From Anaerolineae bacterium (GTDB taxonomy: Bacteria > Chloroflexota > Anaerolineae > Aggregatilineales > Phototrophicaceae): DNA of 53,137 bases. The notes under the pieces were generated by a model that worked only from the letters and a program-made list of their open reading frames with translations, had not been told where the DNA came from and made no database searches. This document shows positions 17,199 through 25,316 of this stretch, one piece after another. Each line of letters begins with the position of its first letter. Position 1 is the stretch's first letter. The stretch is taken from positions 1-53,137 of the forward strand of contig JAAXID010000088.1 of assembly GCA_012270545.1 (NCBI GenBank), in the 5' to 3' direction. The position numbers and the translations under genes are program-made.

Positions 17199-18191
17199 CT
17201 AGGATGTCAGCTTCATTTCGCCCAGCGAGCGCTCGCCCTGCTTGATATAGCCCGCCACCGGGCTCTCAATTCGCCCGTAGGCGTTCCAAATTTTGAAGCC
17301 CAGCAGCGCCAGCAGATCGTCGTCCGCTTCCGCCACCACCTCAGGCGCTGTCGCCATGGTGAAGTTGACCTGCGTGCGGAACTGCGGCGCGACGAAGGTG
17401 GTCAAGACGCCAAGCCGCTGTCCATCGCTGATGTTGGCGCCGGTGCCATGCCAGATGCGGCCATCAAATAGCATCGCGCTGCCGGCCGCGGCTTCCGCCG
17501 GGATGCTGACGACATCCTTGTCCCGGTCTTTATCCGGTCGCCTTCCGTAAAGGTGGCTGCGCGGCACGATGCGGGTGGCGCCGATTTCTTCCGTGAAGTC
17601 GTTGAGCATCCACATCACATTGACGACGACCGGCGGCGCGATCATGGCCGGGTGCTCATCGACGCGGTTGGAGAGCTCGCGCGTCAAAGAGCCGGCCGGC
17701 ACCGGATTGGGCGCGCGATGGATCGGCTCGGGCATCCACCATTGATCGGTGTGCAGGTTCATGGCGACGCCGCCTGGTTTGGCGATGTTGGCGCCGTAGC
17801 TGGAGAGCAGATAGTCCGTACCCAGTACATGCCCAACGACCGCGCGCACGGTCGACTGCGCCAGCAGGTCGCGCCACACTTTGCCCTTGTTGATCAACAT
17901 CCACACGCGCTGGTTGACGCCGCCGGCTTTTGCCGAGAAGGCGTCTCGCCGAATATTGCCGTCCTTGTCGGTGAAGGCGCCCCATTGCTGCTTGGCGCCA
18001 CCGTCTTCAAAGGCATGTCCGCCTTCCAGCTCCGCCTGCGCCTGTTCCAGCAAGCGCCCTTTGGCGATCGCCAGCTGTTCAGGCGGGATGGCGTCTTTGA
18101 CGAGGCAGTAACCAAATTCGTCGATGTTGGATTTCAGCGCCTCGAGATCGGTTGTCGGTTGGGGCAGTTCTTCGTATGTCCAGTCGAACAT
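17199..18191 (-). CDS. Phytanoyl-CoA dioxygenase (PhyH)-like Fe(II)/2-oxoglutarate enzyme
   Basis: A 330-residue member of the PhyH fold. Iron ligands are visible: His147-Thr-Asp149 (NLHTDQWW) and distal His248 (RIWHGTGAN), with Arg259 placed to bind 2-oxoglutarate. The start is ATG at 18191, preceded by GGAG; an ATG four codons upstream lacks a site. Family members hydroxylate varied small molecules, and bacterial copies are often multiplied in lineages that degrade complex organics. It is transcribed away from, and located across mazEF from, a second PhyH-like gene (19121-19963) with a different active-site variant. The substrate is unknown. Confidence 0.88.
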   Translation of the reverse strand: MFDWTYEELPQPTTDLEALKSNIDEFGYCLVKDAIPPEQLAIAKGRLLEQAQAELEGGHAFEDGGAKQQWGAFTDKDGNIRRDAFSAKAGGVNQRVWMLINKGKVWRDLLAQSTVRAVVGHVLGTDYLLSSYGANIAKPGGVAMNLHTDQWWMPEPIHRAPNPVPAGSLTRELSNRVDEHPAMIAPPVVVNVMWMLNDFTEEIGATRIVPRSHLYGRRPDKDRDKDVVSIPAEAAAGSAMLFDGRIWHGTGANISDGQRLGVLTTFVAPQFRTQVNFTMATAPEVVAEADDDLLALLGFKIWNAYGRIESPVAGYIKQGERSLGEMKLTS

Positions 18192-18363
18192 GCTTAGCTC
18201 CATCTAAGTCATTGCGGATCGGCAGGCTTCGTCCAGATGACAGATTGTAGCAAGGAGTTGATTTTGGCAAGAGAATACACTAAAGCGCGAAGGGATGCAA
18301 AACTAGCCTGCTTTTATGGAGAAAGTTGAGGAAGTTCAGCGGAGGCTTGGACTGCTTTCCACT

Positions 18364-18711
18364 CTAATCCAGTTTCGGAATATTCAGAATCGAGTCCAAC
18401 ATAAGCAAAACATTCTCGACAATATCGTCGGGTACGCGCGCGAGGAATCTTGTTCCTCTTGCGCGCCAATCTACTGATCTAACCTGATACGCGAGCACGA
18501 CACCTTTTACTCCAAGGCTGTCGGGAAGGGTGACTTCAAACTCGGTGCGCTGTGCCCGTCTCGTGATAGGGCAGCAGATTGCTAACTTCATTGTTCGATT
18601 GAACTTTGCTGGCGTGAGAACAAGGGCCGGTCGATGACTGGACTGCTCGTGTCCCACACGAGGATCGAGGTCAATCCAAATGGCATCACCGCGCTGTGGT
18701 AAATAAGCCAC
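18364..18711 (-). CDS. mazF: MazF/PemK-type mRNA interferase toxin
   Basis: A 115-residue toxin of the MazF/PemK/ChpB group, which cut mRNA at short sequences. The N-terminus PQRGDAIWIDLDPRVGHEQ followed by RPALVLTP is the family signature. The downstream CPITRR and LPDSLGVKGVVLAYQVRSVDW blocks supply the usual active-site strand and dimer face. It starts at GTG (18711), sharing one base with the TAG stop of mazE, so the two genes are coupled. The complete length and intact motifs suggest a working toxin. Confidence 0.93.
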   Translation of the reverse strand: MAYLPQRGDAIWIDLDPRVGHEQSSHRPALVLTPAKFNRTMKLAICCPITRRAQRTEFEVTLPDSLGVKGVVLAYQVRSVDWRARGTRFLARVPDDIVENVLLMLDSILNIPKLD

Positions 18712-18953
18712 TACCAGATCTCATTACCGACGGGTGGACCGATGTCCCACTCCTCCGGCTCAAAATCGTCTGGCACGCTCGCCAGCAGCTCATCGAGATC
18801 GTAGCGTTTAGTTCGGCGCGCTTTTATCCGAAGTTCTCCCTGTTCGAAGCGTATACTCACCGGCTTGTCGCGTTCAAGTCCGGCCTCCTCAGCTAAGGCC
18901 TTTGGGATGCGCAGCGCAAGGCTGTTGCCCCATTTCCTGACAGTGGCTTGCAT
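18711..18953 (-). CDS. mazE: MazE-type AbrB-fold antitoxin
   Basis: An 80-residue antitoxin that binds its own promoter and the toxin. The N-terminal AbrB/SpoVT DNA-binding fold is clear (TVRKWGNSLALRIPKALAEE), and an acidic C-terminal tail (SVPDDFEPEEWDIG) is the usual toxin-blocking region. The ATG at 18953 follows GGAAAGG. A longer reading back to 18992 would place coding sequence inside the palindromic operator and is rejected. The gene is expressed from a promoter overlapping that palindrome, fitting autoregulation. Confidence 0.93.
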   Translation of the reverse strand: MQATVRKWGNSLALRIPKALAEEAGLERDKPVSIRFEQGELRIKARRTKRYDLDELLASVPDDFEPEEWDIGPPVGNEIW

Positions 18954-18970
18954 AAACTTGCCTTTCCACT

Positions 18971-18991
18971 TGTATCTACAATGTAGATACA
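18971..18991. promoter_or_regulatory. Perfect palindromic operator of mazEF
   Basis: Ten-base arms TGTATCTACA and TGTAGATACA surround a single central A, a perfect 21-base palindrome. It abuts the -10 box of the mazEF promoter and covers the likely transcription start, 17 bases before the mazE start codon. This is where a MazE or MazEF complex would repress. Confidence 0.75.
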
Positions 18992-19020
18992 TTCTACCGC
19001 AACCGACTGACCCTTATCAA
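18991..19020 (-). promoter_or_regulatory. mazEF promoter
   Basis: On the minus strand TTGATA (19020-19015), an 18-base spacer and TAGAAT (18996-18991) form a good sigma70-type promoter. The -10 element touches the mazEF palindrome, so bound antitoxin would block RNA polymerase. Confidence 0.65.
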
Positions 19021-19059
19021 GCGTTGTATTCGCTGTCGCGGAAAAAATATCCCAAATAC

Positions 19060-19088
19060 GTGACAGGTCAAGCAAACATCGCTACAAT
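19060..19088 (+). promoter_or_regulatory. Sigma70-like promoter of the PhyH-led cluster
   Basis: GTGACA (19060-19065), a 17-base spacer and TACAAT (19083-19088), each 5 of 6 to consensus, lie 32 bases before the second PhyH-like gene. Divergent from the mazEF promoter. Confidence 0.6.
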
Positions 19089-19120
19089 GTGAACGATAAT
19101 AGATTTGCGGGAACTTCGAG

Positions 19121-19963
19121 ATGCCAATCCCTACAGCGAATATAAGCGAATTTACGGCGCAGGGCTACACCATCGCCCGCGGTCTGTTTCCGCAAGCTGA
19201 GGTCGCTCAACTGCGAGAGCACTTCCTCTGGATCAACAAGGAACATCGGCGCGTATCGGACAACATCACCGATGAAAGCGATCCCCTCGCCAAATACCCG
19301 CGTGTGATGCAGCCGCATCGCTGGGACGAAACGAGCCTGAACTGGATGATCGATCCGCGCCTTAACGAGTGGATGACGGCCATCCTCGGCCGCGAGCCCT
19401 ATGCCGTGCAGACGATGTTCTACTTCAAGCCGCCCGGCGCTCGTGGCCAAGCATTGCACCAGGATCAGTTCTATCTGCGCGTCGACCCGGGCACCTGCGT
19501 CGCCGCCTGGATGGCGGTCGACCGCTGCGATGAGGAAAACGGCTGCCTGCGCATCGTGCCGGGTACGCACGACATTCCTGTCTTGTGCACGGTCGATGCC
19601 GATACCGATGTCAGCTTTGTCAATGATACAGTTGAACTGCCGCCCGGATACGAGCCAATTCCGCTCGTCATGGAGCCAGGCGATGTGCTCTTCTTCAACG
19701 GCCAGCTGGTGCACGGCAGCTACCTCAACAGCACAACTGACCGCTTCCGCTGCGCCCTGATTAGCCACTACATCGTCGGTGAAGCCGAAGCGGTCGCCAA
19801 ATGGTATCACCCGGTTCTGCGCATGGATGGCACGGAAGTGGAATTGGGCGTCAGCGAGCAGGGCGGACCCTGTGGCGTCTGGGTCGATCGCGATGGCGAG
19901 CAGGTGGCCGTGCTCGAAGGAGTCGAGATGCGGCTAGAGCATCGCTCACGCCGTCGAGCTTAA
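19121..19963 (+). CDS. Phytanoyl-CoA dioxygenase (PhyH)-like Fe(II)/2-oxoglutarate enzyme
   Basis: A 280-residue PhyH-fold oxygenase. The metal triad is His113-Gln-Asp115 (ALHQDQFYL), with distal His198 (LVHGSYLN) and arginines 208/210 for 2-oxoglutarate. The HxD pair carries Gln between His and Asp, as in the well-characterised human and ectoine enzymes, whereas the neighbour at 17199-18191 has Thr. ATG at 19121 begins about 30 bases after a good promoter. It leads a same-strand group of sugar-oxidation genes (Gfo/Idh, two epimerases, a reductase), so it may act on a sugar-linked or methylated compound; this is inference. Confidence 0.9.
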   Translation: MPIPTANISEFTAQGYTIARGLFPQAEVAQLREHFLWINKEHRRVSDNITDESDPLAKYPRVMQPHRWDETSLNWMIDPRLNEWMTAILGREPYAVQTMFYFKPPGARGQALHQDQFYLRVDPGTCVAAWMAVDRCDEENGCLRIVPGTHDIPVLCTVDADTDVSFVNDTVELPPGYEPIPLVMEPGDVLFFNGQLVHGSYLNSTTDRFRCALISHYIVGEAEAVAKWYHPVLRMDGTEVELGVSEQGGPCGVWVDRDGEQVAVLEGVEMRLEHRSRRRA

Positions 19964-20050
19964 GCACTTGGCCTCGCGCGGAGACTGCCAATTCTGACTC
20001 CCGTCGGTACGCCGCTGACATTCTGGGACAAACTGCGTTCCAAACTGGAA

Positions 20051-20079
20051 TAGCCATTTGTAGTCCTCTTGGATACAAT
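20051..20079 (+). promoter_or_regulatory. Possible promoter of the Gfo/Idh-epimerase cluster
   Basis: TAGCCA, a 17-base spacer and TACAAT (20074-20079) stand about 40 bases before the Gfo/Idh ATG. The -10 box is good but the -35 box is weak, so the genes may also be read from the promoter at 19060. Confidence 0.35.
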
Positions 20080-20119
20080 CCCACGAATTGCGAATTATTT
20101 GCTGTTAGAAGATCAAAAG

Positions 20120-21130
20120 ATGAATATTAGAACCGCCTTGATTGGCGCCGGGAACATGGCGCGGCACCACCTGCCATTGATGGTCATAGCAGGCGCCGAC
20201 ATCCGCGTCATCTGCGAGCCTTCGGCGGAAAACTATGCGGCGACGCTCGAACGGCTGACGGAACTTGGCGCGCCCGCGCCGCCAAATGAACCGATCCTCG
20301 CTGAGCTGCTGGCGAAATTCGCTGGCGAGCTCGATGCCGTCTTCATCATCACGCCCCATAACATGCACCACGATCACGCGAAGATGTGCTTGGAAGCGGG
20401 CTTGGACGTGCTGCTGGAAAAGCCGATGGTGATGAATGCGGCCGAAGCGATCAGCCTGATGGAAACGCGCGACCGCACGGGCAAGCATCTGGTGGTGGCT
20501 TTCCAAGGCGGGCTTTCGCCACAGATTCGCCATGCCGCTGACTTGATCGCATCGGGCGAGCTGGGTGAACTGCGCGCGGTGACCGGTATGGTCTGGCAGG
20601 GCTGGAAAGACATTACCGCCGGCACGTGGCGCCAGATACCGGAGATCGCCGGCGGCGGCTTCCTTTTCGATTCCGGCGCGCATATGCTGAACACGGTTTG
20701 CACACTCGTAGGCGAGGAATTTGAGACAGTCGCCGCCTGGTTGGATTATCGCGGCACCCCGGTCGATGTCGATGGCGTCGTCATGGGGCGGCTGGAATCA
20801 GGCGCGCTGGTGACGCTCAATGGCTGTGGCGATTGCATCCCCGGTCTGTACAACGAGGTCTATGTGAACCTGACCGGCGGCGTCATCCGCACCGGCATAT
20901 ATGGTGAAAGGCTGCTCATCCGCCGCGAAGGCGAAACGGAGTATTGCGAAGTGGGAGACCTGCCCAGGATGCGCGGCGCCTGGGAACAATTCACACAGGT
21001 GCGCGCCGGCGAGATCGAAAATCCCTGCCCGCCGGAAGTCGGCTTGCGTATGGCCAAACTCTGGGACGCCATCGTCGAATCGGCGGGCAAAGATGGCCAG
21101 CCGGTTCACCCGCTCGCCCGAACCGCGTAA
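20120..21130 (+). CDS. Gfo/Idh/MocA-family NAD(P)-dependent oxidoreductase
   Basis: A 336-residue dehydrogenase. The start is ATG at 20120 (MNIRTALIGAGNMA), since the Rossmann motif GAGNMA then falls at the usual residues 9-14. An in-frame ATG 17 codons upstream adds unrelated sequence. The catalytic-lysine motif is LEKPMVM (about residues 94-100), followed by the C-terminal sheet domain with SGAHMLNTV, where an active-site His is normally found. It stands first in a cluster with two TIM-barrel epimerases, so oxidation of a sugar followed by isomerisation is the likely scheme. Confidence 0.9.
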   Translation: MNIRTALIGAGNMARHHLPLMVIAGADIRVICEPSAENYAATLERLTELGAPAPPNEPILAELLAKFAGELDAVFIITPHNMHHDHAKMCLEAGLDVLLEKPMVMNAAEAISLMETRDRTGKHLVVAFQGGLSPQIRHAADLIASGELGELRAVTGMVWQGWKDITAGTWRQIPEIAGGGFLFDSGAHMLNTVCTLVGEEFETVAAWLDYRGTPVDVDGVVMGRLESGALVTLNGCGDCIPGLYNEVYVNLTGGVIRTGIYGERLLIRREGETEYCEVGDLPRMRGAWEQFTQVRAGEIENPCPPEVGLRMAKLWDAIVESAGKDGQPVHPLARTA

Positions 21131-21195
21131 GGAATCAACCGGTTTTCAACCGTGCGAAAGCGCATGCTTAATCGTTCACTGATTAGGAGAAACGC

Positions 21196-22065
21196 ATGAA
21201 GACTGCAACTGGCAACTTTCCGCTCGGCTGGCGCCGCCGCCACTTCGCCTGGGAACAGGACCTCGATGGCATGATCGCCTGGGCGCTGGAGAACGACCTG
21301 GAAGTCATCGACCTGGGGCCTGACGCCGATGGCATTGCCAAGAAGGTTGTGGCTGCTGGGCTGCGTGTCGGCTCAGCCGATCTGACCGTCTGGGGGGAGA
21401 TGATGTCGCCCGATGCCGGCGCGCGCCGTGACGCTGTCGCGCAAAACGCTGAGTATGTCCGCGCCTGCGTCGCTGCCGGCGTCAAGACATTCTTCATTTG
21501 CATGATTCCCGAAGATCCGTCGCGAAAGCGGTGCGAGAATTTCGGCTACATGGTCGATAGCTACGGCGAACTGGCCGCGACCTTTGAAGACTGCGGCGCT
21601 TATCTTGTCATTGAAGGCTGGCCCGGCCCCGGTTCGCTCGTCTGCACGCCGGAGACCTACCGTGCCTTCATCGAGCAGGTTGGCTCGGCCAATATGGGCG
21701 TCAACTACGATCCGTCGCATCTGGTGCGCATGGGCATCGACCCCATCCGCTTCCTCAAGGAATTCGTCGGGCATGTCTTCCATGTGCACGGCAAGGACTG
21801 CATGATCATCGACGAGAATCTCTATCAATACGGCAATCTGCAGGAAGCGACCTTCGGGGCGCCCTTCAAATACGGCGGCATGAACTGGCGCTACACCATC
21901 CCCGGCCACGGCCTATCCGACTGGAAGATCATCCTCAGCATCTTGAAGGACAATGGCTACAGCGGCTGCGTCAGCATCGAGCTGGAAGATCACTATTACG
22001 ACGACACGGAATATGATCAAAAGCAGGGCGTTCTGCAAGGCGTGAAATTCCTGGCGGGATCTTAG
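21196..22065 (+). CDS. Sugar phosphate isomerase/epimerase (xylose-isomerase-like TIM barrel)
   Basis: A 289-residue AP-endonuclease-2/xylose-isomerase-like barrel. Metal-binding features typical of the family are visible: Glu in VIEGWPGPG, Asp-x-x-His in NYDPSHLVRMG, His in VFHVHGKDC and Glu near the C-terminus (VSIELEDHYY). A strong ribosome site (TTAGGAGAAA) precedes ATG at 21196. The neighbours are a Gfo/Idh dehydrogenase 65 bases upstream and a 3-hydroxyisobutyrate-dehydrogenase-like gene downstream. Relatives include inosose dehydratase (IolE), hydroxypyruvate isomerase and keto-sugar epimerases. The exact reaction is not assigned. Confidence 0.88.
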   Translation: MKTATGNFPLGWRRRHFAWEQDLDGMIAWALENDLEVIDLGPDADGIAKKVVAAGLRVGSADLTVWGEMMSPDAGARRDAVAQNAEYVRACVAAGVKTFFICMIPEDPSRKRCENFGYMVDSYGELAATFEDCGAYLVIEGWPGPGSLVCTPETYRAFIEQVGSANMGVNYDPSHLVRMGIDPIRFLKEFVGHVFHVHGKDCMIIDENLYQYGNLQEATFGAPFKYGGMNWRYTIPGHGLSDWKIILSILKDNGYSGCVSIELEDHYYDDTEYDQKQGVLQGVKFLAGS

Positions 22066-22097
22066 TCGTTCAGCTCCAATTCAATACGTTTGTAGGA

Positions 22098-22114
22098 GCG
22101 AGCTACCGGCTCGC
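22098..22114. repeat. GTAG-type hairpin repeat, copy at 22091
   Basis: TGTAGGA leads into GCGAGC (22098-22103), a 5-base loop and GCTCGC (22109-22114). One of several short hairpins in this window whose flank is GTAG or CTAC. Confidence 0.6.
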
Positions 22115-22141
22115 CCGCATTGCAAAAGAGGACAACGGACA

Positions 22142-23032
22142 ATGAAAAACGCGGCCGTAGTCGGTTTAGGCAACATGGGCATGGGCATGGCGAAAAATCT
22201 GCTCGCCGCCGGCTTCAGCGTGACCGGGTTCGACCTGCGCCCGGAGCGCGGTCAATTGCTGGCGGAGGGGGGTGGCAAGTCAGCGGAGTCGCTAGCAGGT
22301 TTGGCGGGGGCGGATGTCGTCTTCGTCATGGTGATGACCGGCGCGCAGGTGCTGGAAGTGGTCGCGGGCGAGGGCGGGCTGTTGCATTGCTTGCGCGAGG
22401 GTGCCACCATCATCGTCTCCGCCACGATTCAACCGGCTGAGATGCGCGCGGTCGCGGAGGCCATCGCGGATAGCGGACTGAACTTGATCGACAGCCCGGT
22501 CAGCGGCGGACAATTCGGCGCCGAGGCCGGCACGCTGACGATGATGGTCGCGGCCGACGCTGCGGTCTTCGCCGCCAATCAAGACGCCCTCAACGCGGTC
22601 GGCGGGCAGATCTTCCATGTCGGCGAAGAAGTCGGCATGGGGCAGACGGTCAAGGCGTCGCTGCAAGCGCTGATCGGCGTGGCTTTCGTCGGCATCTTTG
22701 AGTCACTGGCGCTGGGCGCGGCCGCCGGCGTCAAAGGCGAGACGCTCTTCGAAGTCTTCAGCAGCACCCACGTCGCCAATACGCCCTTCTTCAAGAATTG
22801 CGCCCAACTGATCATGGAGCGCAAGTTCGAAGATACGGGCAGCCATATCGGAACGATGGTCAAAGATCTCGGCATCAGCATGGCACTGGCGCGTGAGAAG
22901 GGCTTGCCGCTATTCGCTACTGGCGCCGCTAACGAGCTTTTTCAAGCCGGCATTTCCCGCTTTCCCGAGGGCGATAATTGGGCGATCGTCAAGCTGCTGG
23001 AAGAGTTTTCCGGCGTCGAAGTTCAGTGGTGA
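22142..23032 (+). CDS. 3-hydroxyisobutyrate dehydrogenase-like NAD(P) oxidoreductase
   Basis: A 296-residue beta-hydroxyacid dehydrogenase. The NAD(P) site is VVGLGNMGMGMAKNL at residues 6-20, with FDLRPER at the end of the second strand. The substrate-binding signature is IDSPVSGGQFGAEAGTL (about residues 117-133), and the catalytic lysine is in TVKASLQAL. The enzyme would interconvert a 3-hydroxyacid and its semialdehyde, as in tartronate semialdehyde, L-threonate or hydroxyisobutyrate metabolism. In this setting it probably acts on a sugar-acid intermediate made by the neighbouring isomerase and Gfo/Idh enzyme. Ribosome site AGAGGA. A divergent homologue is encoded at 45751-46641. Confidence 0.9.
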   Translation: MKNAAVVGLGNMGMGMAKNLLAAGFSVTGFDLRPERGQLLAEGGGKSAESLAGLAGADVVFVMVMTGAQVLEVVAGEGGLLHCLREGATIIVSATIQPAEMRAVAEAIADSGLNLIDSPVSGGQFGAEAGTLTMMVAADAAVFAANQDALNAVGGQIFHVGEEVGMGQTVKASLQALIGVAFVGIFESLALGAAAGVKGETLFEVFSSTHVANTPFFKNCAQLIMERKFEDTGSHIGTMVKDLGISMALAREKGLPLFATGAANELFQAGISRFPEGDNWAIVKLLEEFSGVEVQW

Positions 23033-23066
23033 TCGGCGTTTTCAGTATCGCCCGCAAAATTATGCT

Positions 23067-23212
23067 GTAGGGGCGGCCACCAGGTCACCCGCCAATGCAC
23101 GGATCTAGAAGCGAGTCACCGGCTCGTCCGTACGCGCGATTGGTAAGATTGGCGTGTATTTGACGACGAGTACGCAGGGGTGGCTGCTGGTCAGTGCCTA
23201 CGTGACCTACGC
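23067..23212. repeat. Clustered short dispersed repeats between two operon genes
   Basis: The 229-base gap contains no convincing gene. It holds a GTAGGGGCGG hairpin-like repeat (23067-23092), a GCGAGTC/GGCTCGT partial copy near 23111-23125 and a diverged copy of the CAGTGTCTACGCG element (23192-23212, reading CAGTGCCTACGTGACC). A fragment TGTGAGTCGCCCG follows. The interruption may separate transcription units. Confidence 0.6.
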
Positions 23213-23261
23213 AACGCTGTGAGTCGCCCGCGATAAATATGAATGAACAGGAATAGATCGA

Positions 23262-24125
23262 ATGGCAAAACTAGGTGTCATCACCGACGGAATCAGCCGC
23301 GAATTTGAGCACGCGCTTTCCATCATGAACGAGTTCGGCTTGACGCAAGCTGAATTGCAGTATCTCTGGGATAAGGAAGTTGGCGATCTCTCCGATGCCC
23401 AACTAGATCGCGTACAGCGTCTGGTGGCTGCACATGGCGTGGAAGTCTCCTGCATCTCACGGCATGTATTTGGCGGCTTGGCACTCGGCGATTTGTCTCC
23501 AACCGCGCCCGCCTATCAGGAGCATCTCGCGGGCTTAAACCGCTGCATCGACATGGCGAAGGCGCTCGATTGCCCCCTGGTTCGCATCATGAGCTTCAAG
23601 AAAGAGATGATCCTCTTCGGCAGCCACGGCGCCGACGAGTGGAATGTGGCGCAAGGCGCCTGGGACAAGGCGCGCGAACTGATCGGCGGGGCGGTGCGGA
23701 TCGCGGAAGATCGCGATATCACGCTTGTCGTCGAGACCGGCAACAACGCGATTACCAACTCAGCCTTCCTGGCGCGCAAGCTGGTCGATGAGCTGGGCTC
23801 CGAGCGGCTCAAAGTCATGTGGGACCCGGCGAATGCGCTGTATTCCACCGAGGCGGCCTTCCCCGATGGCTATCAGGCGCTGCGCGGCGCTCTCGGGCAT
23901 ATCCACCTCAAAGACGTGACCGTCGAAATCTCGAAGGCGAAGATCAGCTGCCGTCAGTTGGGAGCGGGGCAGATGGCGCCTTATCTCGCTGACATGGCGA
24001 CGGCGCTGAAAACCGATGGCTATGCCGGATCAATTTCACTGGAATCGGTCTATCGCCCCTTGGGTGGCAGTTTCGAAGACGGCTTCCGCGCATCGGTCGG
24101 GACGCTCAAGGCGATTTTTGGCTAG
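23262..24125 (+). CDS. Sugar phosphate isomerase/epimerase (xylose-isomerase-like TIM barrel)
   Basis: A 287-residue TIM-barrel protein of the same superfamily as 21196-22065 but only distantly similar. Family residues are visible: Glu in LVVETGNNAI, Asp in VMWDPANALY, His in ALGHIHLKDV and Glu in ISLESVYRP, which together form the divalent-metal site. The start is ATG at 23262 with AGGA nearby. It is followed 63 bases later by an aldo/keto reductase. The second epimerase in one cluster suggests successive rearrangements of an oxidised sugar or cyclitol; the precise substrate is unknown. Confidence 0.88.
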   Translation: MAKLGVITDGISREFEHALSIMNEFGLTQAELQYLWDKEVGDLSDAQLDRVQRLVAAHGVEVSCISRHVFGGLALGDLSPTAPAYQEHLAGLNRCIDMAKALDCPLVRIMSFKKEMILFGSHGADEWNVAQGAWDKARELIGGAVRIAEDRDITLVVETGNNAITNSAFLARKLVDELGSERLKVMWDPANALYSTEAAFPDGYQALRGALGHIHLKDVTVEISKAKISCRQLGAGQMAPYLADMATALKTDGYAGSISLESVYRPLGGSFEDGFRASVGTLKAIFG

Positions 24126-24188
24126 CGGCGCTGGTAAGGTAGCCTTCGCAGACCTTGTCCATTATGTAGCGAATAACAAGGAGCTATT

Positions 24189-25049
24189 ATGCCAATCCCC
24201 ACAAAAGCATTCGGACGCAGCGGCCACCTTAGCACACGCGCGCTATTCGGCGCGGCCGCTTTCAGCAGCGTCACCCAGGACGAGGCCGACCGCACAATGG
24301 AGCTGCTCATCGAGCATGGCGTCAATCATATCGACACCGCCGCCAGCTATGGCGATGCCGAGCTGCGAATCGGTCCCTGGATGGAGACGCATCGCGACCA
24401 CTTCTTCCTCGCCACTAAAACGGGCGAGCGCCGCTACGATGGCGCCAAAGCGCAGTTCGAGCGCTCACTGCAGCGTCTGCGCGTCAGCCAAGTTGACCTG
24501 ATCCAGCTGCATAACCTGCTGGGCGAGGAAGAGTGGGAAGTCGCCATGGGTGCCGGCGGGGTACTGGAATACCTGTTGGAAGCGCGTGAGCAGGGCCTTG
24601 TCAAGTATATCGGCGTGACGGGCCACGAAGTCGCCATCGCCGGCATGCACCAGCGCAGCCTGGAACGCTTCGAATTTGATTCGGTGCTGCTGCCCTACAA
24701 CTATCTGATGATGCGGAACGAGACCTACCGCGCCGGCTTTGAAGCGGTCATCCGCAGCTGCAAGGCGCGCAACTGCGCAGTACAGACGATAAAGGGCATT
24801 ACCCGCCGCCCCTACGTCAGCGATAAACGCAGCCACGCCACCTGGTACGAGCCGCTGACCGACCAGGCGAGCATCGACAAGGCGGTGCATTGGGTGCTGG
24901 GCAACGAAGACGTCTTCCTCAACACGGTCGGCGACATTCATATTTTGCCCAAGGTGCTGGGTGCGGCGGCGCGCTTTGAAGAACGGACGCCCGAGCCGGT
25001 CATGCAGGCGATGGTCGCTGAGTGGGAGATGGCGCCACTGTTTGTCTGA
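24189..25049 (+). CDS. Aldo/keto reductase
   Basis: A 286-residue aldo/keto reductase barrel. The N-terminal [20 protein letters not shown] is the family start. The catalytic tetrad can be seen as Asp in [12 protein letters not shown] (with Tyr four to five residues on), Lys in FLATKTGER and a histidine context at VDLIQLHNL. The C-terminus is unusual for the family and is shortened. A strong ribosome site (AAGGAG) precedes ATG at 24189. It probably reduces or oxidises an aldehyde sugar with NADPH as the last catalytic step of this six-gene cluster. Confidence 0.88.
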   Translation: MPIPTKAFGRSGHLSTRALFGAAAFSSVTQDEADRTMELLIEHGVNHIDTAASYGDAELRIGPWMETHRDHFFLATKTGERRYDGAKAQFERSLQRLRVSQVDLIQLHNLLGEEEWEVAMGAGGVLEYLLEAREQGLVKYIGVTGHEVAIAGMHQRSLERFEFDSVLLPYNYLMMRNETYRAGFEAVIRSCKARNCAVQTIKGITRRPYVSDKRSHATWYEPLTDQASIDKAVHWVLGNEDVFLNTVGDIHILPKVLGAAARFEERTPEPVMQAMVAEWEMAPLFV

Positions 25050-25121
25050 CGGTAGCTACTGCATTGCATTGCAAGCCATCCTATTTTTCGCTAAAAGTGT
25101 GAACGAGAGGAGTACAGGCTA

Positions 25122-25259
25122 GTGGAGACGCTAATGCTCATTGGGCTTTTCCTGTTGTTCCTTTATGCGTTGGCACTTGTGTCCACCGTTACATATGACG
25201 TGCTTACCGGGCGTATAAAGCGGCTTGAAGGCATCGCGCACAAGAACAAGCAACCGTAG
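25122..25259 (+). CDS. Small single-span membrane protein (45 residues)
   Basis: A short frame starting at GTG 25122 behind a strong GAGAGGAG site (an in-frame ATG follows at 25134). It encodes METLMLIGLFLLFL and a further hydrophobic run to about residue 24, then a basic tail (GRIKRLEGIAHKNKQP). One transmembrane helix with a positive cytoplasmic end is predicted. No family is recognised. It lies 72 bases after the aldo/keto reductase on the same strand and could be co-transcribed. The ribosome site and clean hydrophobic/basic layout support it; there is no comparative evidence. Confidence 0.55.
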   Translation: METLMLIGLFLLFLYALALVSTVTYDVLTGRIKRLEGIAHKNKQP

Positions 25260-25316
25260 CCCATTTTTTGGCAGCGGCAAGACACTTCAATCGGGACTTT
25301 GTTCGCTGTGCTCCGT

